From: Arcticibacter sp041902385
Lineage (GTDB): Bacteria > Bacteroidota > Bacteroidia > Sphingobacteriales > Sphingobacteriaceae
Length of the DNA stretch: 64,000 bases
Reading direction: 5' to 3'
Assembly: GCF_041902385.1 (NCBI RefSeq)
Contig: NZ_CP169244.1
Coordinates: 1,984,001 to 2,048,000 of the forward strand
Shown: piece by piece, positions 1 to 8,912 of the stretch
Numbering within the stretch: position 1 is the first letter of the stretch
Layout of the letters: the number at the start of each line of letters is the position of its first letter
Program-made: the position numbers and the translations under genes
The notes under the pieces: generated by a model
Database searches by the model: none
Told to the model about the DNA's origin: nothing
Seen by the model: the letters and a program-made list of their open reading frames with translations, nothing else

Positions 1-598
1 GATCAACGACCCTCGTTTCTCCCCTGCAGGGGTGCTGGCCCCAAAGAGCAAAGCCGATCTGGCCTTCACCATGCACATGCTTTCCTGGCTGGCTACCAGC
101 GGAACGGCCGCCATTGTTGAATTTCCAGGCGTGCTTTACCGGGGCGGGGCTGAGCAAAAGATCCGCAAATACCTGATTGACAATAACTACATAGACGCGG
201 TGATACAGCTGCCGCCCGACCTGTTTTTCGGTACCACCATCGCCACCTGCATCATTGTGCTGAAGAAGAGCAAGAAAGACAATGCTACTTTGTTTATTGA
301 TGCTTCTGCAGAGTTTGTGCGCGGCGGAAATAAGAACAAGCTTTCTGAAAAGAACCGCAGGAGAATCCTGGACGCCTTTATAGCCCGGGAGGACGAACTG
401 CACTTTGCGCACCTGGTGCCTAATGCCGCCATTGCCGAAAACGACTACAACATCGCGGTCAGCAGCTATGTAGAACAGGAAAACACCAAAGTGGAGACCG
501 ATATAGCGGAGCTGAACCAGCGCATCGCGGAAATTGTGGCCCGACAGCAGGAATTACGGACTGCCATTGATGCTATTGTCAACGATCTGGAAAGCTAG
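1..598 (+). CDS. hsdM: Type I restriction-modification DNA methyltransferase subunit HsdM, C-terminal part
   Basis: This is the 3' end of an hsdM gene, cut by the window edge; the frame is open from base 2 to the stop at 596-598. HsdM is the adenine-N6 methyltransferase subunit that works with HsdS (specificity) and HsdR (cleavage). The visible part starts at the family block DPRFSPAG and continues through AFTMHMLSWL, GVLYRGGAE and IRKYLI, all typical of the N6_Mtase domain after the catalytic NPPF motif, which lies outside the window. The tail from about base 480 is a helical region that normally contacts HsdS. It is followed 13 nt later by a rhuM-like remnant and then hsdS, a common type I order. 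The assignment is firm; activity cannot be judged from a fragment. Confidence 0.93.
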   Translation, partial: INDPRFSPAGVLAPKSKADLAFTMHMLSWLATSGTAAIVEFPGVLYRGGAEQKIRKYLIDNNYIDAVIQLPPDLFFGTTIATCIIVLKKSKKDNATLFIDASAEFVRGGNKNKLSEKNRRRILDAFIAREDELHFAHLVPNAAIAENDYNIAVSSYVEQENTKVETDIAELNQRIAEIVARQQELRTAIDAIVNDLES

Positions 599-611
599 TA
601 AAGGCAGCAGC

Positions 612-923
612 ATGAATAAGGAATTACAGTTTTTAATTTACAGTACACCACAATTCAATACAAAAATAAATGTGGTGGTAAAGGATGAGACTATTTGGCT
701 GACGCAGAAAGCGATGGCTGAATTGTTTGGAGTACAGGTGCCGGCCATCAGCAAACATTTAAAGAATATTTTTAAAGAAGGAGAGCTTGAGGAAAACATG
801 GTTATTTCCATTTTGGAAACAACCACTCCACACGGCGCTATAGCCGATAAAACACAGTCGAAAGATACTAAGTTCTATAATCTGGATGCCACCGAACAAC
901 AAAGGAGGGGAAACTATGAGTAA
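612..923 (+). pseudogene. Truncated RhuM-like (virulence RhuM family) remnant
   Basis: A 103-codon frame beginning at ATG 612 matches the N-terminus of RhuM family proteins: an early YSTPQF-like start, then WLTQKAMAELF and ISKHLKNI, which form the helix-turn-helix-like region, then FYNLDA, the start of the conserved YNLDAI block. Full RhuM proteins are about 330 residues, from memory; here the match stops at FYNLDA and the frame runs into hsdS, ending at TAA 921-923 and overlapping the hsdS start at 916. A deletion joining rhuM codon ~90 to the hsdS leader is the simplest reading. RhuM genes are often found inside type I RM operons, and their function is unknown. It could still be translated and couple hsdS translation. 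Confidence 0.7.
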
Positions 924-2106
924 GATAGATGAGTTGCTAGAGAAAATGTGCCCGGAGGGAGTGGAGTGGAAGAGGATTGGAGATATCTGTAAACGTATAG
1001 TATCGGGTGGTACTCCATCTACGGGTAGAAGAGAGTTCTATGGTGGTTCGATACCTTGGTTAAGAACGCAGGAAGTAAACTGGAGCGATATCTATTCGAC
1101 ATCTGTTACAATTACAGAAGACGGCCTGAGGCAGTCTTCTGCTACCTGGATTCCGGAAAACTGTGTAATCGTTGCTATGTATGGCGCAACAGCAGCAAAA
1201 GTGGCGGTCAACCGGATTTCATTAACAACAAACCAAGCTTGTTGCAATCTTCAGATCAATGAATCTACGGCCGACTTCAAATATGTTTACTACTGGCTGT
1301 GTAATGAATATCTAAATCTAAAATCGTTAGGTGAGGGTAGTCAATCAAATATCAACGGACAGAAAGTCAAAAATTATCCAATCCCCATCCCCCCGCTTCC
1401 CATTCAGGAAGAGATCGTAAAAATACTGGACAGCTTTACAGCGCTGGAGGCGGAGCTGGAGGCGGAGCTGGAGGCGCGTTCCGCGCAATATGAATACTAC
1501 CGGAATAAACTGCTCGCATTTGAAGGTGAAGATGTAGAATGGAAGAGCTTGGGAGAAGTGGGAAAGGTTTGTATGTGCAAGAGAATATTCAAAGACCAAA
1601 CTCAGTCGTCGGGAGACATCCCGTTTTATAAGATAGGAACATTTGGTAAGAAGCCAGATGCCTTCATATCGAGTGCCTTGTACAGTGACTTTAAGAAACG
1701 TTTTTCGTTTCCTAAAAGAGGTGATGTCTTGATTTCAGCGTCGGGAACGATCGGTAGAACTGTCGTTTATGATGGGGAAGATGCATATTTTCAAGATAGT
1801 AATATCGTTTGGATAGATAATGATGAAAAATTTGTTTTAAACAAGTTTTTAATGCATTACTATCAGGTTGTTAGATGGCAAACGGATACGGGAGGAACAA
1901 TATCCCGGCTCTATACTGATAACTTAAAAAAAGCAAGAATTCCCATCCCTCCCCTTGCCGAGCAAGAGCGCATTGTAACCATCTTAGACCAGTTCGACGC
2001 TTTGGTGAACGACATATCGAAAGGCCTGCCGGCAGAGATAGCAGCCCGCAGGCAGCAGTATGAGCATTACCGGAACAGGTTGTTGACGTTTAAACAGAAG
2101 CAATAA
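916..2106 (+). CDS. hsdS: Type I restriction-modification specificity subunit HsdS
   Basis: HsdS (396 residues) sets the bipartite DNA target of the methylase and restriction complexes. Two target recognition domains are visible. TRD1 starts at about residue 15 with the block EGVEWKRIGD, and TRD2 restarts at about residue 205 with VEWKSLGEV. Each ends in the conserved IPIPPL..QE.IV.ILD.F segment followed by a helical spacer (YEYYRNKLL, YEHYRNRLL). The start is ATG 916, preceded by a strong AGGAGGGG ribosome site at 902-909, rather than any earlier start. The central spacer contains a run of LEAE repeats encoded by 12-bp direct repeats (1444-1476). It overlaps the end of the rhuM-like remnant, suggesting translational coupling. 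The target sequence cannot be predicted from the sequence alone. Confidence 0.95.
   Translation: MSKIDELLEKMCPEGVEWKRIGDICKRIVSGGTPSTGRREFYGGSIPWLRTQEVNWSDIYSTSVTITEDGLRQSSATWIPENCVIVAMYGATAAKVAVNRISLTTNQACCNLQINESTADFKYVYYWLCNEYLNLKSLGEGSQSNINGQKVKNYPIPIPPLPIQEEIVKILDSFTALEAELEAELEARSAQYEYYRNKLLAFEGEDVEWKSLGEVGKVCMCKRIFKDQTQSSGDIPFYKIGTFGKKPDAFISSALYSDFKKRFSFPKRGDVLISASGTIGRTVVYDGEDAYFQDSNIVWIDNDEKFVLNKFLMHYYQVVRWQTDTGGTISRLYTDNLKKARIPIPPLAEQERIVTILDQFDALVNDISKGLPAEIAARRQQYEHYRNRLLTFKQKQ
1444..1476 (+). repeat. 12-bp direct repeats in the HsdS central spacer
   Basis: The unit CTGGAGGCGGAG occurs twice in full (1444-1455, 1456-1467) and a third time in part (1468-1476). It encodes the spacer AL-EAEL-EAEL-EAR. 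In the EcoR124 family, two versus three copies of a comparable 12-bp (TAEL) repeat change the spacing between the two half-sites of the target; whether that applies here is inference. Confidence 0.85.
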
Positions 2107-2250
2107 TTCCGGACGAAAATAGCAGACAGGAAGGTTGAAATGATCGGGGTGCCGAACGGAGCATTCCGCTGAATAGATACTTTCCTGTCGAACCGAATCT
2201 TAAAAATTCTTTAATTTGAAAGGAATACACCTTCAGAAAAAAGAGCAGGA

Positions 2251-5200
2251 ATGAAAGAGTACAGCCTTATTTCAGAGAACAGCGAAAGTACCGTCGTTGC
2301 CGAATACATATCGGGATTCAAAAGAGAGACGTCTTATCAGAGCGAGGCCGAGCTCGAAAAGGCGTTCATCGCTTTGCTGGAGCAGCAGGCCTACGTCTTT
2401 TTGCCCATTGCTAAAGAAAAGGACCTGATCGATAACCTTCGTTTGCAGTTAGAGACGCTGAACAACTACCGCTTCAGCGAAAAAGAGTGGAAAGACTTTT
2501 TCAGCGGCAAACTGGCTAATGCCAATAGCGGCATTGAAGAGAAAACTACCCTGATTCAGGAAGATTATATTCAGTTGTTGCACCGCGATGACGGCTCTGT
2601 CAGGAACATCCGCTTAATCGATAAGGAGAACATCCATAACAACAGCCTGCAGGTGATCAATCAGTATGAAACAGAGGAGGGCAGGCGCCCCAGTCGCTAC
2701 GATGTAACAGTGCTGGTAAATGGCTTGCCGCTGGTTCATATAGAACTCAAGAAAAGGGGCGTTAGTCTTCAGGAAGCCTTTAACCAGATCAACCGCTATA
2801 ACCGCGAGTCGTTCTGGGCAGGCACGGGCCTGTTTGAGTATGTGCAGCTCTTCATCATCTCTAACGGCACTCTGACCAAATACTACAGCAATACCACCCG
2901 CTACACCCATATCCGGGAGAAAGGCAAAGAGAGTAGCTCCAAAAAGAGTAAAAGCAGCAATAGCTACGAGTTCACGTCCTGGTGGTCTGATGCCAGCAAC
3001 AAGCCCATTCTCGATTTGATGGACTTCGGTAAAACGTTCTTTGCCCGCCATGCTTTGCTGAACATCCTGACCCGCTACTGCGTGTTCACGTCTGATAAGC
3101 TGCTGCTGGTGATGCGCCCCTATCAGATCGTGGCCACCGAACGTATTCTGGGGAAGATCAACGTGTCAAACCAATACAAGAGATACGGAAGCATAGACGC
3201 CGGCGGCTATGTATGGCACACCACGGGAAGCGGCAAAACACTTACGTCGTTCAAAACCGCTCAACTGGCGAGCGGGCTGCCTTTTATCGGGAAGGTGATC
3301 TTTGTGGTAGACCGCAAAGATCTGGACTACCAGACGATGAAGGAGTACGACAAGTTTGAACGCGGAGCCGCTAACAGCAATACCAATACGGCGGTACTCA
3401 GAAAGCAGCTCGGCGATCCGGATGCCAGGATCATCATCACCACCATTCAGAAGCTGTCTATTCTGATCAAGAAGCAGAAAAGCCATTCCATATATGGCAA
3501 ACAGGTGGTCTTCATTTTTGATGAGTGTCACCGCTCACAGTTTGGCGATATGCACGAGGCCATTACAAAGAGCTTCAAAAGATACTATCTGTTCGGTTTT
3601 ACCGGTACGCCCATCTTCGCCATCAATGCCAGCAGCGGAGGCAAGGCGCACCTGAAAACAACAGTACAGGCGTTTGGCTGCTACCTGCATGGAGAGCCCA
3701 CGCACTGCCCGGCCGCCCTGCACCAGTCGCCCATCCATACCTATACGGTGATAGATGCCATAGCCGACAAAAATGTGCTGCCTTTCCGGGTTGACTACAT
3801 CAGCACCATGAAGGAAAAGGAAGGCATCGAAGACAGGAAAGTAAGGGATATTGACCGGGACAGGGCCCTGATGGCTCCGCAACGCATAGCTAATAACGTC
3901 GCTTATATACTGAGGCACTTCGATCAGAAGACCAGCCGCAACAGCAAACCCTATCAAATGACGGCCCTGATGAACGTATATGAAGTGGCTTCGGCAAAAG
4001 ACCGCAGCAAGATTGAGGAGGTGAAAGAGAAAATACGCCTCAGCGGCTTCAACTCCATCTTTGCCGTGGCTTCTATTGATGCCGCCCGCCTGTACTACGA
4101 CGAGTTTAAGCGCCAGCAAACAGAGGTCCCCGAACTGGCGCGCCTGAAAGTGGCTACTATTTTCAGCTTTGGTCAGAACGATGAAGAAGACGGGCTCGAG
4201 GATGAGAATTCGGAGTCAACCGAAGGGCTTAGTGCAAGCGACCGCGACTTCCTGGATAGGGCGATAGAAGACTATAATCAAACTTTCAAAACTAATTACG
4301 ATACCTCGCCCGACAAGTTCCAGAACTACTACAAGGATGTTTCGCTCCGGATGAAAAACCGGGAGATCGATCTGCTGATCGTAGTGAACATGTTCCTTAC
4401 CGGCTTTGATGCAACCACGCTTAACACCCTGTGGGTGGACAAGAACCTGCGGATGCATGGCCTGCTGCAAGCCTACTCCAGAACGAACCGCATCTTGAAT
4501 GCTGTGAAGAGCTTCGGTAACATTGTTTGCTTCAGAAACCTGGAGGAAGCCACCAACAAGAGTTTAGCCCTGTTTGGTAATAAGGAGGCCCGGGGCATTG
4601 TATTGCTCAAAACCTACGCCGAATACTACCACGGATACCAGGAGGAAAGAAAGGAGGTGCCCGGCTATTACGAGCTGGTACATCGCTTGCTCGAAAAGTT
4701 TCCTGTCGGCGTGCGTATCCTGGGCGAAGAAGATAAAAAGGAGTTCATCCGCCTGTACGGAAACATCCTGAAGCTGCTGAACATCCTGAGATCCTTTGAC
4801 GAATTTGAAGGCAACGAAATACTCAGCGAGCGCGATTTTCAGGACTACCACAGCATGTACATCGAGCTGTATAATGAGTTTCGAAATGTGGGCAGGGGCG
4901 ATAGCGAGAACGTGAATGATGACATCGTTTTCGAAATGGAGCTGATCAAGCAGGTAGAGATCAATATCGATTATATCCTGATGCTGATCCGCAAATACCG
5001 TGATAGCCATCTGGAGGATAAGGAGCTGGCATTAAGTATCTCCAGGGCCATAGACTCCAGCATTGATCTGAGGAACAAAAAGGAGCTGATAGAGAAGTTT
5101 GTAGCCTCCTTAACCCCTGCTTCAGACGTAGATGACGAGTGGCTGGCTTATGTGAAACAACAAAAGAAGGCCGAGCTGGATCAGATCATCGCAGACGAGA

Positions 5201-5409
5201 ACCTGAAGGAGGGGGAAACCTATACGTTTATCAACAATGCCTTCAAGAACGGCGAAATTCAGTCGGCAGGAACGGCCTTTGCAAACATCCTTCCCCCGGT
5301 ATCACGGTTTACGCCCACCGGCGACAGGATGCGCAAGAAGGAAACGGTGCTGGCGAAGCTGATGGCCTACTTCGACAGGTATTTTAACATCACGAGTGGC
5401 GGGGTTTAG
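2251..5409 (+). CDS. hsdR: Type I restriction enzyme HsdR (endonuclease and translocase)
   Basis: HsdR (1052 residues) cleaves unmethylated DNA after ATP-driven translocation. The N-terminal nuclease has a PD-(D/E)xK signature: D151 in RYDVTVLV and E165-x-K167 in HIELKKRG. The superfamily 2 helicase motor follows, with Walker A TGSGKT (K329) and a DECH box at D424-H427, then FTGTPIF (motif III) and the C-terminal helicase motifs around MFLTGFDATTLNTLWVDK and QAYSRTNR. The length is normal for the family. It lies 144 nt after hsdS; that gap carries an 8-bp inverted repeat and a TTTAATTTGAA stretch that may hold its own promoter, but this is weak. All catalytic motifs are intact, so restriction is probably functional. 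Confidence 0.96.
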   Translation: MKEYSLISENSESTVVAEYISGFKRETSYQSEAELEKAFIALLEQQAYVFLPIAKEKDLIDNLRLQLETLNNYRFSEKEWKDFFSGKLANANSGIEEKTTLIQEDYIQLLHRDDGSVRNIRLIDKENIHNNSLQVINQYETEEGRRPSRYDVTVLVNGLPLVHIELKKRGVSLQEAFNQINRYNRESFWAGTGLFEYVQLFIISNGTLTKYYSNTTRYTHIREKGKESSSKKSKSSNSYEFTSWWSDASNKPILDLMDFGKTFFARHALLNILTRYCVFTSDKLLLVMRPYQIVATERILGKINVSNQYKRYGSIDAGGYVWHTTGSGKTLTSFKTAQLASGLPFIGKVIFVVDRKDLDYQTMKEYDKFERGAANSNTNTAVLRKQLGDPDARIIITTIQKLSILIKKQKSHSIYGKQVVFIFDECHRSQFGDMHEAITKSFKRYYLFGFTGTPIFAINASSGGKAHLKTTVQAFGCYLHGEPTHCPAALHQSPIHTYTVIDAIADKNVLPFRVDYISTMKEKEGIEDRKVRDIDRDRALMAPQRIANNVAYILRHFDQKTSRNSKPYQMTALMNVYEVASAKDRSKIEEVKEKIRLSGFNSIFAVASIDAARLYYDEFKRQQTEVPELARLKVATIFSFGQNDEEDGLEDENSESTEGLSASDRDFLDRAIEDYNQTFKTNYDTSPDKFQNYYKDVSLRMKNREIDLLIVVNMFLTGFDATTLNTLWVDKNLRMHGLLQAYSRTNRILNAVKSFGNIVCFRNLEEATNKSLALFGNKEARGIVLLKTYAEYYHGYQEERKEVPGYYELVHRLLEKFPVGVRILGEEDKKEFIRLYGNILKLLNILRSFDEFEGNEILSERDFQDYHSMYIELYNEFRNVGRGDSENVNDDIVFEMELIKQVEINIDYILMLIRKYRDSHLEDKELALSISRAIDSSIDLRNKKELIEKFVASLTPASDVDDEWLAYVKQQKKAELDQIIADENLKEGETYTFINNAFKNGEIQSAGTAFANILPPVSRFTPTGDRMRKKETVLAKLMAYFDRYFNITSGGV

Positions 5410-5543
5410 GCGATTAAATGGATTAGCATGGGGCTGCAACCAATTAGCAGCATTGCCCCAGAAGGGAACAGCCTGAAAAATGGGCTGAATTACGTAACCT
5501 CTTTTGATGCAGGTACGTAAGAGGAGACAAACGCTCCTATGCT

Positions 5544-7024
5544 ATGAAATTTCTATCTCCCTCAGAAAAACTCTCAGAAGCTCAGACCCAAACGGGACTC
5601 AAGTATATTGTACGGGAAAGCCTTGCCGGGGAAGCAATGGTTAATTTGACTGGAGGGACGTTCCTGGTCTCCATGGCGGTTTTCATGGGGGCTTCCAACT
5701 TTCAGATTGGTCTGCTCGCTTCGCTGCCTATCTTCACAAACGTATTTCAGCTGCTGTCTATCTGGCTCGTCCAGAAGTATAATAACCGGCGCGCCATTGC
5801 AGTGCTTACTTCATTTGTGGCGCGACTTGCACTTCTGGCGATCGGCGCTATTCCCTTTGTTTTTGGGAAAGGAGCCAGTGTCAACTTTCTGATCGCATTG
5901 CTGACTCTCCACTATTTCTTTGGATCATTAGCGTCTGCCAGCTGGAACTCCTGGATGAAGGACCTGGTACCTGAGAAAGTGCTCGGTCAGTACTTCTCTC
6001 ACCGGACGCGGCTTATGCAGATTCTGAGTATCACCACCAGCTTGCTCGTGGCGTTTTTCATAGATTTCATGAAGGTACACCATCCCGATATGCTGAACCT
6101 CACGTACTTCGTGATGTTTCTGCTGGGAGCCGGTGTAGGGATGCTGGGTGTTTACCTCCTTTCAAGAGCTCCTGAGCCTAAAGGTGAGCAGCTGCAGGGT
6201 GATCTCTTTGGCTCGTTTAACAAGCCGCTAAACGACACCAACTTCAGAAAGCTGATCGTGTTCAACTCGTTCTGGAGCTTCGCGCTGGATCTGGCGGTAC
6301 CTTTTTTCTCTGTCTACATGATGAAGACCATCGGTTTGCCTTTGTCTTACGTAATGGCCTTTACTATTCTTGGACAGCTGAGCAGCATCCTGTCGCTGAA
6401 GGTCTGGGGAAGGTATGCCGATAGTTATAGTAATAAGACCGTTATCCGCCTCTGTGCGCCGGTATATATCGCCTGCATTTTCGCCATGGCGTTTACCGCG
6501 CTTCCTGAGGATAAACTGTACAGCGTTGTTCTGCTTGCTTTTATTAACATCTTCAGTGGTATTGCCACAGCGGGCATCAATCTCTCAATCAATAACATTG
6601 GCATTAAACTGGCTCCCCGCGAGGATGCAATGACGTATATGGCGGTAAAGAATATTATCGTTTCATTATGTGCAGCCTCTGCGCCTTTGATCGGCGGTCT
6701 TCTCGGCGATTTCTTTTCTCATCACGAACTTGCCTGGCGCATCCGCTGGGAAGGTGCTGGCGCAACTACCATTATTCAGATCTTTGACCTGAAAGGACTG
6801 AACTTTTTCTTTGTGATAGGGGGCTCCTGGCTGTGTTATCGCTGAGGCTTTTAAACGGCATCAGGGAGCATGGGGAAGTGCAGAAGGAGGAAGTGCTTGC
6901 TCATGTTCAAGGCAGGCTTCGTGCACACCTGACTGGCAATACAGCATCCAAAGCCTGGGCTCCTGTTTTTCGTCCCGCGCTGGTCCTAAACTCCTTTAGA
7001 CGCCGGTTATTCCTTCATAAGTAA
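5544..7024 (+). CDS. MFS transporter (frame interrupted near 6820)
   Basis: A major facilitator superfamily permease of about 493 residues, with roughly twelve hydrophobic helices starting near residue 30. The first frame (5544-6845) ends abruptly after FFFVIGG. The family-like continuation LLAVLSLRLLNGIREHGEVQ is in the next frame and runs to a stop at 7022-7024. Adding one G to the G5 run at 6819-6823 joins them, so I treat it as one gene. Related proteins in Bacteroidota are annotated only as MFS transporters, and no substrate can be inferred. The start at ATG 5544 is preceded by AAGAGGAG. It is separated from hsdR by 134 nt and appears to be its own transcription unit. Confidence 0.8.
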
Positions 7025-7911
7025 GGCAGTCACATCAGAGTTCTGCTAAAAATGCATCCATATGCTGTGCTCCCAAGCGGGAGATGAAGCTCAACGGTTC
7101 TTTGTGCCCATTAAAGAAACAGATACACTTTCAAGAATTCCTGCAATCGGCCTAACAGCGCTCTCTATAGTGGCGAATAAGGCCGCAAGAGGGATGAAGT
7201 GTTCTCTTACAAACAGATCGTCTCTGGCGGGTATTTGACCGTTCCGGCGACGCGAATCTGAGGGAAATACGGTTCATCTCCTGGACGTATTCCGGTCAGT
7301 GAGGCTGTGTCATACCAGTGGCAGAACCTTCCTTTCGAACTCCTGACCTGGCCGGGGAGAGGGGTGGTTGCCTGCCTTCCCTGAGACAGGTGCGGGACTG
7401 GTGCGAGACTTCTGCGCCCTGGCGTTTATCTTTTTACAATGCCGCTCCGGCGCCGCTTCGAATTTTCTCCGGGTGGCATCGGAGCCGGATTGAAGCGGCA
7501 TCGGAGAAATGTTATAGAAAAGGTAGGCAAGGGGCGAACTTGTCTGCCGGCATTCCCGAACTCGTCCAGGGCGGCGGGGCCTGAAATTGGGGACGTACCT
7601 GTTTTTTTAGCCTGACAAATCCGGACAATTCAAGACAAATCCAGACAATTCCGGACACGCGGTCCTGAAAATTAGCTTGCTGCGAATTTGTTCTCTACGT
7701 TTGTTCCGTCGGATAGCACTAGCGATGAAAAAAAATGGCACGAACAGGAATTAACAAATAAAACTTAATCAAAATGCAAGAAAATAGAGTTGAAATCGGT
7801 GTCTTTATCCAGCAAGCTGCGGCAGTAGCAAAGCTTCCTGGTATTGTTCTTGCAACTGGCAGGTGGGCAGGAACTATAAGACGAAAGGCCCAGAGAAGAA
7901 AGCTTTTAGTT
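7025..7911. other. Gene-poor interval between MFS transporter and alkB-like gene
   Basis: No credible gene was found in about 0.9 kb. Frames at 7318-7584 (plus) and 7310-7501 (minus) have no recognisable motifs and low-complexity composition. The interval holds a stretch at 7083-7137 resembling one at 46320-46367, and a 10-bp-period repeat at 7613-7657 preceded by GGGGACGTACC and a T7 run (7590-7608). Confidence 0.6.
7613..7657. repeat. 10-bp-period tandem repeat
   Basis: Four and a half copies of a degenerate 10-bp unit nGACAAwTCC are in direct tandem: TGACAAATCC, GGACAATTCA, AGACAAATCC, AGACAATTCC, then GGACA. Units one and three, and two and four, are the most alike, giving a 20-bp higher-order period. 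It is intergenic, about 255 bp upstream of the AlkB-like gene. Confidence 0.8.
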
Positions 7912-8481
7912 ATGAATACGTTATTCCCCACTGAGCCGACCGTGCCGCAGGGCTTTTTTTATACTTCCGGCTTTATTACTGAGTCGGAAGAGGACCAATT
8001 GCTCAAGGCAATAGCGGAAACAGAGCTTCATACGTTCAACTTCCATGGTTATGAGGCGAAGAGGAAGGTGGCCAGTTTTGGCTACGACTGGAGCTTCGAA
8101 AGCAGGGAGCTCTCGAAAGGCAGGGACATACCCCCGGCTTTTCTGTTCCTTGTTTCGCGGGTGGCCGAGTTCCTGAAGGTTAAAGAAGAAGAAGTGGGCG
8201 AGCTTCTTGTGACCGAGTATCCGGAGGGGGCGGTGATCAACTGGCATCGCGATGCACCTCCTTTTGATATCATTGCAGGTATTTCTCTCTTAGCAGATTG
8301 CAGCTTTCGTTTCAGACCCTACGAGAAGGCCAGGCAAAGCCGTAAATCTCTGATTTCAATTCCTGTGAGTCGCCGTTCCTTGTATGTGATGAAAGGCGAG
8401 TCGCGCAGTAACTGGGAACATAGCATTTCTCCTGTGAAGCATACGCGGTATTCAATCACACTTCGGACCCTGAGGAAGTAA
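7912..8481 (+). CDS. AlkB-like Fe(II)/2-oxoglutarate dioxygenase
   Basis: A 189-residue protein of the AlkB family, which removes alkyl lesions from nucleic-acid bases by oxidative demethylation. The iron-binding HxD is in NWHRDAPPFD at about residue 110, the distal His is in WEHSISP, and the C-terminal R-x5-R signature of 2-oxoglutarate binding is in RYSITLRTLR. The start is taken as ATG 7912 because MNTLFP..P.GFFY matches the family N-terminus; the frame is open back to 7774, but those 46 codons have no family resemblance. It is followed after 41 nt by a small DUF6717-like gene, probably in the same transcript. No nearby ada or alkA gene is seen, so a role in the adaptive response is not shown. 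Confidence 0.85.
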   Translation: MNTLFPTEPTVPQGFFYTSGFITESEEDQLLKAIAETELHTFNFHGYEAKRKVASFGYDWSFESRELSKGRDIPPAFLFLVSRVAEFLKVKEEEVGELLVTEYPEGAVINWHRDAPPFDIIAGISLLADCSFRFRPYEKARQSRKSLISIPVSRRSLYVMKGESRSNWEHSISPVKHTRYSITLRTLRK

Positions 8482-8522
8482 GCCTGCTGGAGCGAAATTT
8501 GTTCATATACAGAGAAAGCAGA

Positions 8523-8900
8523 ATGATGAAGCGTGATCTGAAATTTGAAAGGGAGCCGTCGGGCAGGTGGTATGTTGTGTTGCCCGAGTACCCGGGGCCG
8601 AAAGCGGACCTGCAGATGGTTGCCGGTGCGGACACGATGCTTGAGCGGATTGCTGAGGGCCGAACAGTTTGTGTTCTGACAGTTTCTGATGCAGATTTTG
8701 AAGAAGCAGATGTGCTGAAGCTAATCCAGGGATATCATGGGGAGCACGGCGATTATCTGCTTGAACACTATCGGAATAGCCGGGTCAATCATAAGATGTG
8801 GCTTTGTCCCGTGGTGACGTATGTCTTTGGCCGGCTCCCGGAACATATTTACATCAGGAGCCGGGAGGATTTTCTTCCTTTTCCGGCTCCTGAGGGGTAG
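8523..8900 (+). CDS. Small DUF6717-like protein
   Basis: A 125-residue soluble protein. The segments RWYVVLPEYPGPKADLQMV and GADTMLE resemble a family I recall as DUF6717, of unknown function; this identification is from memory and uncertain. No signal peptide, transmembrane segment or metal-binding motif is seen. The start may be ATG 8523 or the next ATG at 8526, both after AGAGAAAG; an in-frame start at 8499 is less likely. It lies directly downstream of the AlkB-like gene and convergent with the M13 peptidase gene, whose stop is 12 nt away. Confidence 0.6.
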   Translation: MMKRDLKFEREPSGRWYVVLPEYPGPKADLQMVAGADTMLERIAEGRTVCVLTVSDADFEEADVLKLIQGYHGEHGDYLLEHYRNSRVNHKMWLCPVVTYVFGRLPEHIYIRSREDFLPFPAPEG

Positions 8901-8912
8901 TTTAGTTCAGGC

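Noticed and set aside
2125..2189. 8-bp inverted repeat GACAGGAA / TTCCTGTC between hsdS and hsdR
   Set aside because: The arms are separated by about 49 nt and there is no T tract, so it is not a credible terminator.
7310..7584. Overlapping frames on both strands in the gap before the AlkB-like gene
   Set aside because: No recognisable domain, skewed composition and no ribosome site; they behave like chance open frames.
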